The translations under genes and the position numbers were made by a program. This document shows, in pieces, positions 35,530 through 43,928 of a stretch of DNA of 64,000 nt. Each line of letters starts with the position of its first letter. Positions within the stretch are counted from its first letter, which is position 1. A model generated the notes under the pieces. It ran no database searches, had not been told where the DNA came from, and saw only the letters and a program-made list of their open reading frames with translations. Source of the DNA: JAILLW01 sp045640525 (GTDB lineage Bacteria > Bacillota > Clostridia > Lachnospirales > Lachnospiraceae); NCBI GenBank assembly GCA_045640525.1, contig JAZUFE010000025.1:1-64000 (forward strand), written 5' to 3'.

Positions 35530-36503
35530 TACAAATTCTCTTTATACCAATCTATTGCAAGATTAATACCCTTGGCAAAATCAAACGAAGGGTCGTATCC
35601 AAGCAGTTCTTTGGCTTTGGAAATATCGGCATTGGAATCTCTGATATCACCCTTTCTCGGAGGTCCGAATATGGGTTCAACTTTGGTTCCGAGCGCCTCA
35701 CATATGTCATTATATACATCAATCAAATATTCACGTCCGCCCGCGCCGATATTGAATGCCTCACCGGCTGCATCTGAAGAAGCCAGACATGCTTTCAGGT
35801 TAGCCTCTATGACATTGTCAATGTAAGTGAAATCTCTTGATTGCTTACCGTCTCCGTTGATAGTAGGGGTCTCCCCTGCTTTAAGCTGCTTAATAAATTT
35901 GGGGATAACTGCGGCATACATGCCGTTGGGGTCCTGTCTTCTGCCGAATACATTGAAATATCTAAGTCCGTATGTATCCAATCCATAGAGCACCTTATAA
36001 AGACGTCCGTATTCTTCATCAACACGCTTGGTCAATGCATATGGGCTCAGAAGTTTGCCTTCATGACCTTCCTTCTTGGGAAGAACAGGATGATCGCCGT
36101 ATACGGATGACGATGATGCATAAACGAATTTCTTAACTCCGTTCTGTCTTGAAGCCTCCATCATATTGAGAGTACCTCTGATATTAATTTCCTCATAAAG
36201 AAGCGGCATTTCTATAGATCTTGGTACCGAACCCCAGGCTGCCTCGTTAAGAACATAATCAACGCCCTTGGTGGCCTCCAGACAAGTATCCAAATCACGT
36301 ATATCTTTCTCTATGAAAGTGAAGTTGGGATTTGACATTAACGGTTCTATGTTCTCCTTCTTACCTGTTGAAAGATTATCGAGGCATCTGACCGCATATC
36401 CCATATTAATCAATGCTTCACAAATATTGGAACCGATGAATCCGGCACCTCCCGTTACCAAAAATACGGATCCTTCCGGGAATTTGACATCTTTAAAGCT
36501 CAT
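35529..36503 (-). CDS. UDP-N-acetylhexosamine/uronate 4-epimerase (WbpP/TviC-like)
   Basis: 324-aa extended short-chain dehydrogenase: VFLVTGGAGFIGSNICEAL (NAD site), EAAWGSVPRS (matching the AAxGSVPRS of WbpP-type enzymes), SSSVYGD and the catalytic Tyr-Lys in SPYALTKRVDEEY. The GSVPRS segment points to N-acetylated substrates (UDP-GlcNAc/GalNAc or the uronic acids). With the dehydrogenase at 38910 it would make UDP-GalNAcA. GGAG lies 7 nt before the ATG; the start overlaps the membrane protein gene before it by 11 bp. Confidence 0.85.
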   Translation of the reverse strand: MSFKDVKFPEGSVFLVTGGAGFIGSNICEALINMGYAVRCLDNLSTGKKENIEPLMSNPNFTFIEKDIRDLDTCLEATKGVDYVLNEAAWGSVPRSIEMPLLYEEINIRGTLNMMEASRQNGVKKFVYASSSSVYGDHPVLPKKEGHEGKLLSPYALTKRVDEEYGRLYKVLYGLDTYGLRYFNVFGRRQDPNGMYAAVIPKFIKQLKAGETPTINGDGKQSRDFTYIDNVIEANLKACLASSDAAGEAFNIGAGGREYLIDVYNDICEALGTKVEPIFGPPRKGDIRDSNADISKAKELLGYDPSFDFAKGINLAIDWYKENL

Positions 36504-37854
36504 TTTCGTTTCTCCTTCGTCTAAACCAGCATATTATTATTCCCAGATAAACTATCGGGAACATATACATCATATATCTTGAAATACACATTACCGTTAT
36601 GGAGGTTTCGCATACCTGACCAAGAACTCCTATAACAGCTGTCAATCCAAACAATACTACCTTCCTGTTCTTTCGGTTTCGTATAATTCCTGCAATTAAC
36701 AGTGCATATATCAATATCGTATATATTTGCATCAAAATACTCGTCGGGCTGACGGCCACCGTTCTGATGAAACCGACCAGGCACAATCCCAAATAATTAT
36801 ACAACCATTGTCCAAGATGTGCAGGAATTAATTTAACCGTCATTGCACGGGCTGTTGCATTCTGAATATTGTACTTATCTATTCCGTAAGTAATGTTGTT
36901 ATCATCGAAATACGAACCCATGGACATGTGGTCTTTGATATTGTCATAACAGTCCTCATAAAACATGGCGGCGTCCATGAGACTGTCGCCGGTATAGAAC
37001 TTCCATCCCCAACCGTTATCAGTCATATCTTCATATCTTGCCTCGAACACGCTCTTAACAAGCGAATCATCCTCGAAAAGCACATTGTCACCCTCTTCGG
37101 CCACAAGCATTGCATTACCGTACATGCTGATACTGTTGGGTGGGACAGAGAAAGTTCCTATAATGCTGTAGCAGAACACACTCTGAATTCCTTTCATAAG
37201 AAGAACTGTAACAGCAAGCGATATCAATACCTTCACCGTGGACTTAATCCATGCTCCGCGGCCTATATAGATACCGGCAATCGCTACCATAACCAAGGTA
37301 AAAAGAAGCTGTGTACGCGTCAGTGACAGTATCAGTGAAGTTGCCAAAGATATCCGCCACCATTTGGCAGAATCATTGTTAATCGCCTTCATTAAAAATA
37401 CAATAAATATCATAAACAGCGGATATGCTATACCCTCCGTCAATACGCTTAAGAATGTCAAAACTCCCGTCTTACTGAATATTGCGGGCATAGTATAGAA
37501 CGCCAGCATGATAAGGTACATTGCGACTCTGAATAAGGCTCCTACCGAATATTCATCGGCAACATATGATACCAGATAATAGACACCGAATACTGCCAGA
37601 AGTATTTGAACCGTTACCGCAGCATAAAGATATACTTCGGTTCCCAAAATCAGTCTGAATATTGCCAGAAACAACGAGTATACCGGCTCTGCCATAACCT
37701 CCACCCTGAAGGTTTCATAGCAGTGTGTATCATTGCCTGTGGCAACGCCGTAAATAAAAAACAACACAAATAATGTGACTGCCACAACAACGGTAGCAAT
37801 CACATCAATAATTTTATCTTTATTAAGCTTGAATTCGGTTTTAGTTATTGTCAT
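36493..37854 (-). CDS. Polytopic membrane protein, GT-C-like
   Basis: 453 aa with about ten membrane helices and one outer loop of about 90 residues in the C-terminal half (SVFEARYEDMTDNGWGWKFYTGD...). GNDTHCYETFR follows the first helix and could be the acidic first-loop site. It could be an extracytoplasmic glycosyltransferase or polymerase of the repeat units; no family is firmly recognised. It overlaps the DUF2304 gene by 14 bp and the epimerase gene by 11 bp. Confidence 0.6.
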   Translation of the reverse strand: MTITKTEFKLNKDKIIDVIATVVVAVTLFVLFFIYGVATGNDTHCYETFRVEVMAEPVYSLFLAIFRLILGTEVYLYAAVTVQILLAVFGVYYLVSYVADEYSVGALFRVAMYLIMLAFYTMPAIFSKTGVLTFLSVLTEGIAYPLFMIFIVFLMKAINNDSAKWWRISLATSLILSLTRTQLLFTLVMVAIAGIYIGRGAWIKSTVKVLISLAVTVLLMKGIQSVFCYSIIGTFSVPPNSISMYGNAMLVAEEGDNVLFEDDSLVKSVFEARYEDMTDNGWGWKFYTGDSLMDAAMFYEDCYDNIKDHMSMGSYFDDNNITYGIDKYNIQNATARAMTVKLIPAHLGQWLYNYLGLCLVGFIRTVAVSPTSILMQIYTILIYALLIAGIIRNRKNRKVVLFGLTAVIGVLGQVCETSITVMCISRYMMYMFPIVYLGIIICWFRRRRNENEL

Positions 37855-38215
37855 CTTTAGTCTCCGCTTGATTCTCCAGGGACCTGATTCTTTCTTCGAG
37901 CAACGCGATATGCTGGGTAAGGCTCTTAATCTTATTGGCGAACCCCGATATAACCGTTGTCAGCGAAATAAGTATGACCACTATGAAAAAGATACATGCG
38001 GCAAATAATCCGTTGGATGCCACTTCTATGCCAAGAAGTGCCGTCACATTCATCAAAAGATTGGGGAATATCACCAGCACCAGCATTACAACTCCTGCCA
38101 GCAGCCACAATAAGCTGTAGCGAAGTTCAAAACGCTTCTTTTTCAAAAGGACAAAGATAATAACAAAATATAAAATTACCACACCGAGTGAAAATAACTG
38201 CAGCGAAAGAGGCAT
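37841..38215 (-). CDS. DUF2304 small membrane protein
   Basis: 124 aa: three membrane helices and a C-terminal coiled coil (LTQHIALLEERIRSLENQ). DUF2304 proteins are commonly paired with dolichyl-phosphate-mannose-synthase-like GT2 enzymes, as here, where the start codon overlaps the stop of the GT2 by one base (TGATG). It probably anchors or regulates that enzyme at the membrane. Confidence 0.82.
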   Translation of the reverse strand: MPLSLQLFSLGVVILYFVIIFVLLKKKRFELRYSLLWLLAGVVMLVLVIFPNLLMNVTALLGIEVASNGLFAACIFFIVVILISLTTVISGFANKIKSLTQHIALLEERIRSLENQAETKDDNN

Positions 38216-38901
38216 CAGTAACTTCCTCCCAAAAGGATTGCAAGCGAAACCTTAATCATATAGTAAACACTTTTAAATGAAGATATGGAACTTACACCGC
38301 CTTGGCGCTCCTTCATTGTAACCGGAACTTCCGATATCTTAAGACCTGCCTTGGCTGCCGTAATTAACGATTCGGGTTCGGGATAATCCTGTGCATAATT
38401 TGAAGCGAACAGTTCAATTCCCTTAGTATTAACAGCTCTGAATCCGCTGGTAACATCGTACACTCTTCTGTGTATTCGAAGCTTAATGAGCCCGCTTAAG
38501 AACTTGATTCCGAATCGTCTTAGTGCCGTCGACTGGAAGCCGTCCTTGGTAACAAATCTGGAACCCACAACCATATCTGCCGTTCCGTTCTTAATAAGTT
38601 CCGTAAGTTTGGATATTTCTTCTGCAGGATGCTGACCGTCACCATCCATCTGAATGGCTATATCATATCCCTTTTCTTTGGCATACAAATAACCTGACTG
38701 CACAGCACCACCGATTCCAAGATTCTGAGGAAGAGATATGTGATTAATCCCATTCTGTCGCAAAATTGCTTCGGTTCTATCCTTTGAGCAGTCGTTAACA
38801 ACAACATAATCCACTGTCGGATTGGTCAATTTAAGGTTATCCACAACCTTCTTGATGCTGTCTTCTTCGTTGTATGCAGGAATAATAATCAATACACGCA
38901 T
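38215..38901 (-). CDS. GT2 polyprenyl-phosphate sugar synthase (DPM1-like)
   Basis: About 228 aa from the ATG at 38901 (a TTG at 38922 is possible). RVLIIIPAYNEEDSIKKVV, VVNDCSKDRT, LPQNLGIGGAVQSGY, AIQMDGDGQHP (metal site) and VVGSRFV match dolichyl/undecaprenyl-phosphate mannose or glucose synthases. It would make a polyprenyl-phosphate sugar from an NDP-sugar on the inner face; several GT-C-like proteins in the cluster could use it outside. It overlaps or abuts the dehydrogenase gene. Confidence 0.85.
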   Translation of the reverse strand: MRVLIIIPAYNEEDSIKKVVDNLKLTNPTVDYVVVNDCSKDRTEAILRQNGINHISLPQNLGIGGAVQSGYLYAKEKGYDIAIQMDGDGQHPAEEISKLTELIKNGTADMVVGSRFVTKDGFQSTALRRFGIKFLSGLIKLRIHRRVYDVTSGFRAVNTKGIELFASNYAQDYPEPESLITAAKAGLKISEVPVTMKERQGGVSSISSFKSVYYMIKVSLAILLGGSY

Positions 38902-38909
38902 GCTTGGTA

Positions 38910-40229
38910 TTACAGTCTCCAATACAGGAAATTACCCGATGATTCGTACTCTTTCCTGTTAAACAATCCCTTGATATCCATGAATACTTTCTTGGAATGC
39001 TTAGGATTAAAGAACTTGGCAATGTCTTCCTTGGAATAATCAAGGAACTGTGTATGTGCAACTGCCATAATGACAGCATCCATATCTTTAACATCAGCCA
39101 TGGTTTCAAATGTGATTCCGTACAATCTCTTGGCCTCATCGGCATCTGCCGCAGGGTCAACAACTATGGGAGTTATTCCGTATTCGGAAAGCTCGTTGTA
39201 AATATCAATAACCTTGGTATTTCTGGTATCCGGACAGTTCTCCTTGAAAGTAAAGCCAAGAATAGCCACCCTTGCCCCCTTAACAGGGATATCGGATTTG
39301 ATAAGATTCTTAACAAGACTTTCGGCAACATACTTGCCCATGTCATCATTAATTCTACGACCGGAAAGGATAATCTGGCTGTGATATCCCAGCTCTTCAG
39401 CCTTATATGTTAAGTAATAAGGATCAACACCTATACAGTGTCCGCCTACAAGTCCCGGAGCAAATTTAAGGAAATTCCATTTGGTTCCGGCTGCTTCCAA
39501 TACCGACTTGGTATCGATTCCCATCTTGTTAAAGATAATGGAAAGCTCATTCATAAAGGCAATATTGATATCTCTTTGAGAATTTTCAATAACCTTGGCA
39601 GCTTCGGCAACCTTGATGCTCTCGGCTCTGTAAACACCTGCTCCCACAACAAGTCCATCTGCCTTGGCTACGGTATCAAGAGTTTCGGCATCCATACCGG
39701 ATACAATCTTCGTTATGGTTTCAAGTCTGTGAACCTTGTCACCGGGGTTAATTCTCTCGGGAGAATATCCGATTTTAAAATCCGTGCCGCACTTAAGTCC
39801 CGATTCCTTCTCGAGGATAGGTACACAGATATCTTCCGTAACACCCGGATATACTGTTGATTCAAATACAACTATCGAACCTTTGGTAAGATTCTGACCA
39901 AGCAGTCTTGATGCACCCTCTACCGGTGTCAAATCCGGTGTATGATCATCATTAACCGGTGTAGGTACGGCAACAATATGGAACTTAGCCTCTTTAAGTC
40001 TTGCAGGGTCTGCTGTGAAATCGACTTTGGTGTTTTTAATCACCTCATTACCAACCTCGTTGGTTGGATCGATTCCGTTCTTATACAAATCAATCTTGGC
40101 CTTGTTAAGGTCAAAACCGACTACATTAATCTTCTTGGCAAAAGCAACTGCTATGGGCATACCTACATATCCCAAACCTACCAAAGAAAGCTTTTCTTTT
40201 CCTGCAACTATGTCTTCGTATAAACCCAT
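38910..40229 (-). CDS. UDP-N-acetylhexosamine 6-dehydrogenase (WbpO/TviB-like)
   Basis: 439 aa from the ATG at 40229, five bases after GGAG (a frame from 40259 lacks a better site). MGLYEDIVAGKEKLSLVGLGYVGMPIA is the WbpO/TviB-type NAD-binding start, and GGHCIGVDPYYL holds the catalytic Cys. It oxidises C6 of UDP-GlcNAc or UDP-GalNAc to the uronic acid. Together with the 4-epimerase at 35529 it gives UDP-GalNAcA, as in the Pseudomonas O6 and Salmonella Vi pathways. That product would fit the AsnB-like and formyltransferase genes. Confidence 0.9.
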   Translation of the reverse strand: MGLYEDIVAGKEKLSLVGLGYVGMPIAVAFAKKINVVGFDLNKAKIDLYKNGIDPTNEVGNEVIKNTKVDFTADPARLKEAKFHIVAVPTPVNDDHTPDLTPVEGASRLLGQNLTKGSIVVFESTVYPGVTEDICVPILEKESGLKCGTDFKIGYSPERINPGDKVHRLETITKIVSGMDAETLDTVAKADGLVVGAGVYRAESIKVAEAAKVIENSQRDINIAFMNELSIIFNKMGIDTKSVLEAAGTKWNFLKFAPGLVGGHCIGVDPYYLTYKAEELGYHSQIILSGRRINDDMGKYVAESLVKNLIKSDIPVKGARVAILGFTFKENCPDTRNTKVIDIYNELSEYGITPIVVDPAADADEAKRLYGITFETMADVKDMDAVIMAVAHTQFLDYSKEDIAKFFNPKHSKKVFMDIKGLFNRKEYESSGNFLYWRL

Positions 40230-40295
40230 TTTTTCTCCTTCGGAACGAACCTTGTTCATTCACTGATTAAATTAAAAACAAACACCGATATTATA

Positions 40296-41102
40296 TCACA
40301 GACTACCCATAATATACAAATATATGGCAGCACTCGTCGGGGTATCATAATGCATTCCGTCCACCATTCTATACGTTGTATTCATCAGATAATCGTATGT
40401 ATCAATAATCTGAACTCCGACCAAACCGTTCTTAAGCTTTTGGTTGAAATTGATAACCTCTTCTTTGGATGTATAAGGGTTGGTCCATACAGGATTAACG
40501 GTAGCATAGTATACCTTGGCTCCGCGGGATGTCCATGTATATGCCCAATTATTGACTGTACTTATATATTTATCAATATGCCCCGGATCATTGACACCGA
40601 GATTAATGACAATTTTGGAACCTTTGGTTGCCAAAGCGTCAATTCTCGGAATCGCGTTATCAACGAGCCAGTCATAACCCTTTTTGTTTTCGCAGATAAA
40701 AGTGGCTCCGGTATCACCGACTGCCTGATGCATTTGAACGAATCTTGAATCACCTACCAAGATTACGCCTGTTGTAGGAGTTTTGGTTCCGCGATCTACG
40801 GTCTTTTGATATCCTGCAAGTCTTGCGGCAAGTTGTGCCATGGCTTCTTCCTGGGCCTTCTTGGCGGCAATGGCTGCCTGCTGTGCCTCAACGCACTGAT
40901 TGGCCAGTGCAATCTCCTGCTGTGAGGCTCCCGCCTTAACAAGGTCGTCACGGTTCTTAATAAGCTGGTCAAGAACCACTTCCTCCTGGGTTTTGGCTTT
41001 GGTTGTCTTTTTCTTCTTGGCTGCCTGTGCCGATGGTGCAATGGGTGCAAGAAGCACTATGCTAAGCAACAGCAAAAATACTGTGGTAACAGTCTTTTTC
41101 AT
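40296..41102 (-). CDS. Secreted SGNH/GDSL-type hydrolase or acyl transfer partner
   Basis: 268 aa. Signal peptide at residues 1-27 (KKTVTTVFLLLLSIVLLAPIA..AQA), a Lys-rich and Ala/Gln-rich helical stretch to about 105, then an SGNH domain: VGDSRF (Ser nucleophile), NLGVND (Asn) and the Asp-x-x-His in DGMHYD. It acts outside the membrane. It starts two bases after an acyltransferase-3 gene; that family often needs an SGNH domain to pass acetyl to the glycan, so this is probably the transferase or esterase half for O-acylation. Confidence 0.82.
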   Translation of the reverse strand: MKKTVTTVFLLLLSIVLLAPIAPSAQAAKKKKTTKAKTQEEVVLDQLIKNRDDLVKAGASQQEIALANQCVEAQQAAIAAKKAQEEAMAQLAARLAGYQKTVDRGTKTPTTGVILVGDSRFVQMHQAVGDTGATFICENKKGYDWLVDNAIPRIDALATKGSKIVINLGVNDPGHIDKYISTVNNWAYTWTSRGAKVYYATVNPVWTNPYTSKEEVINFNQKLKNGLVGVQIIDTYDYLMNTTYRMVDGMHYDTPTSAAIYLYIMGSL

Positions 41103-41104
41103 GA

Positions 41105-41920
41105 TTATGTCCTCTGTGTTTTCTTTGATTTTCGTGACGAAAACAATTTCTCTATGCCTGTAAACATCAGACCCAAAAGCTTCTCCAAAGCAAACGCCAA
41201 AATAACCGTTACGGCTATGGCAATTCCAAGTTGAAGATACCAGTTAAGTCCCATGAAAGGTTCAAAGTTAACCACCTGAAAATATATGTAAGTATGAAGT
41301 ACGTAAATATACAGAGTAAGTCTGCCTATGAAGCTCAAGGCATAATCTTTAATATTAAGCGTGAATCCACCTTCTTTGGGAAGGAATTTCGCCCAAATAA
41401 GACCAAGGGCAAAGCACCAGTTGGCAGTATACCAAAAATCCGCAAACTCCTTAAGATAAAGCCAAAGTGAAACATCAATAATGAATATTGTCATAATGAA
41501 AACTCTGTATTTCGGGAGTTTGCCGACCAAATAGAAGGCAAGATAAATTATGAGAATGATTATAATAAACCAATAATCGGCTCCCGTTACAAGTCTCAAA
41601 AAATCCTTGGGCTCATGAAGGTTATCTCCAAGCACGGCAATGACCGAAGCTATCAAAAGATACGGGAAATACATATTCTTGAATCGTTTCCAAAGATATC
41701 CTCTGTCAGTGGTTTTGGATTCATCTCCATATCCCAGGTATAATGCATATCCGGATAAAAAGAAAAACAATCCGACACCCGGATCCCCCAACTTGGCCAT
41801 AAACTCGGCAAGTTTCTCAGAACCGCATACAGCGGCTCCCCATTCAAAATAATGCGAGAAAATTACCATCAGTATGGCTATTCCTCTTAAAAAATATGAT
41901 GTATTCTTGCTGATTCTCAT
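41105..41920 (-). CDS. Acyltransferase-3 family membrane protein (short)
   Basis: 271 aa with seven or eight helices, at the short end for the family (usually about 330-400). N-terminal FLRGIAILMVIFSHYFEWG has the RGIA...H catalytic motif, and GVGLFFFLSGYALYLGY is the second signature. It probably carries acyl groups across the membrane for O-acetylation of the glycan. It lacks a fused SGNH domain; the next gene encodes one separately. Confidence 0.82.
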   Translation of the reverse strand: MRISKNTSYFLRGIAILMVIFSHYFEWGAAVCGSEKLAEFMAKLGDPGVGLFFFLSGYALYLGYGDESKTTDRGYLWKRFKNMYFPYLLIASVIAVLGDNLHEPKDFLRLVTGADYWFIIIILIIYLAFYLVGKLPKYRVFIMTIFIIDVSLWLYLKEFADFWYTANWCFALGLIWAKFLPKEGGFTLNIKDYALSFIGRLTLYIYVLHTYIYFQVVNFEPFMGLNWYLQLGIAIAVTVILAFALEKLLGLMFTGIEKLFSSRKSKKTQRT

Positions 41921-41922
41921 AA

Positions 41923-43881
41923 TTAAAATTTCAACACCCCCTGTAACATATAGAATAATTCCGGATTATATTTGCCCATAGTTATTCCGGACGCATCATT
42001 GAAAACAACCATAATGCAATAGATCAGTTCAGCAAATAATCCGACTTTCAAAATATTAAAAATCAACTTGTTTTTAAGTTCCGACATCAATAGCCACAAA
42101 ACGGAAGATGCCAGTATCAAACCAAAAGCGATGTCGGCAGTATATCTTTGTAATACTCCGGCCGTATTGGCATCAAGCATGCCTATAACCAGTGCGGACA
42201 CCACGGATATTGCAAGGAACGTTCGAAGTTTCTTGGCTCTTAGAATATTCCTGTAATGCCAAATCAAAGCAAGATTCCAGGTCAGTACGTTGCAGGTAAT
42301 GATTCCTCCCAAAAAGTGCTCGGTTACCATTCTGCCCATATATGAATACTCCAAATCCACCGTATGAAGGAACGGGAATACTCCGTTAACATACGGAGGC
42401 TGGAAGAGGAAGCTTCCGAGTCCCAAAAGCATTCTTGAAAGACTTACGCCTCTTAAGTTCATGTCATTGTTGGTAAGAGAATATGTTGCTCCAAAATCCG
42501 TAACACTTCCGAATCTAAGGTAGTTATAGCTCATCAATAACGCCGCAACAATCACATAAGGCAAAATCAAGGCTACTGTTCTTCCTATTGACTTGACACT
42601 GAACAATTCTCTTTTGGCAAACACTCTGTCATAGAAAATGGGAACCGCCAGCAGACTAAAAAGAAGCAGTTGCGGTCTGCACCCTGCAACCAGGGCCATG
42701 CTCAAAGAACCCAGAGCTATGAATAATGCCGTCAGCTTGGGAGACGTACATACATCCGCCTTCATCCAAAAATACAGTCCCAATGTTGTAAAGGCTATGG
42801 CCGCCATTACGGGAACAGAATATAAATCGGCCGTAAAGTAAATATATGCATAAGTTCCGCTAAGCACGGTAAACGATGATATCAGAAGATAAGAAACCCA
42901 TGATGCGGCAGGTGCATATCTTAGCTGCAATCTGTGATACAAAAGGAACGTTGAAAGCACAAATATCACGAAGAATGCAAGCACTGCATAATGATTGGGC
43001 AAGTCACCGCCCGTGATTATATGTACCGGAAGATACAGCAGAGTTTCCGGAACTATTCCGAAATATACATAGTATCTGCCGTTATAGTAGGCATAGTCAG
43101 CCTTGTAGTCGATGTTGTTAGCCTGAAGATAAATCGTATCATAAGGATTGGGAGCATTGACAAGACCCTCCTCGGGAACATAATCAAGTGCAACCTCTCC
43201 TTTGGTCAAAGAAGCGGCCAATTCCTTGTACTGCTGGTGATGCGGTTTGGATGCCTCGTTCAAAAACTTATGCGAACCTGTCAGGAATATTCCAAACAAT
43301 ACCAGTACGGCAACGCAAGCTGCAACAGATATTTTTCTGATTCTTGAGCCCTTCTCGGGATTAATATCTTTAACTGCGAAGAAGAACAAAAATATCAGAT
43401 AAACTGCCAAAACACGCCCTACGTTAAACATTAGCGGGCGCTTGGCATTAATTGTAATTCCATGAAAAGCATATGGTTCTTTCAAAGTTTCGGACTCGTC
43501 AAAATTGAACGTAAACGTCATGGTATGAACCTTACCATAACTGTAAATATCCGTATAGAAGCTCGTCGGAGTCTTGGATGCAATAACTCCGCCCGGAAGA
43601 TAATAATCATAGAAATTACCTTCATCCGTCATGGCAATGTCATATCTGACGGGACAATTTTCGGGAACCTCGATATCAAAGTGTATGTTTGACACTTCCG
43701 TCTCGATCTGCGGAATATGAACAATGAATCCTGTCTCGTTCATATCCATTTCCATTTTGGATGAAAGATCTGTCGGCTCATTACCGATTGATTTCCAAAA
43801 CGAAAAATTGAATACCGTTAACTCCAATGCAATTGTAACCAGCAAGCCGATAATATACGGCTTATATTTCTTTAGTTTCAT
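41923..43881 (-). CDS. Large polytopic membrane protein, GT-C-like
   Basis: 652 aa. One N-terminal helix, an outer beta-rich domain (about 30-150), then about eleven helices with short outer loops. A loop near residue 250 has NAPNPYDTIYLQANNIDYKADYAYYNGRYYVYFGIVPE, a 'DyayynGkyYvyfGi.P' segment common in uncharacterised Firmicutes membrane glycosyltransferase-like proteins. Likely an extracytoplasmic sugar transferase, but no experimental relative is recognised. Ribosome site GGAAG. Confidence 0.6.
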   Translation of the reverse strand: MKLKKYKPYIIGLLVTIALELTVFNFSFWKSIGNEPTDLSSKMEMDMNETGFIVHIPQIETEVSNIHFDIEVPENCPVRYDIAMTDEGNFYDYYLPGGVIASKTPTSFYTDIYSYGKVHTMTFTFNFDESETLKEPYAFHGITINAKRPLMFNVGRVLAVYLIFLFFFAVKDINPEKGSRIRKISVAACVAVLVLFGIFLTGSHKFLNEASKPHHQQYKELAASLTKGEVALDYVPEEGLVNAPNPYDTIYLQANNIDYKADYAYYNGRYYVYFGIVPETLLYLPVHIITGGDLPNHYAVLAFFVIFVLSTFLLYHRLQLRYAPAASWVSYLLISSFTVLSGTYAYIYFTADLYSVPVMAAIAFTTLGLYFWMKADVCTSPKLTALFIALGSLSMALVAGCRPQLLLFSLLAVPIFYDRVFAKRELFSVKSIGRTVALILPYVIVAALLMSYNYLRFGSVTDFGATYSLTNNDMNLRGVSLSRMLLGLGSFLFQPPYVNGVFPFLHTVDLEYSYMGRMVTEHFLGGIITCNVLTWNLALIWHYRNILRAKKLRTFLAISVVSALVIGMLDANTAGVLQRYTADIAFGLILASSVLWLLMSELKNKLIFNILKVGLFAELIYCIMVVFNDASGITMGKYNPELFYMLQGVLKF

Positions 43882-43928
43882 AATCTTCCAAAAACCACTG
43901 ATTTACTGTTTCTTTTAACAAGTCAAAA

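Noticed and set aside
34876..35826. 316-codon plus-strand frame
   Set aside because: Antisense to the GT4 and the 4-epimerase genes, with no recognisable motif.
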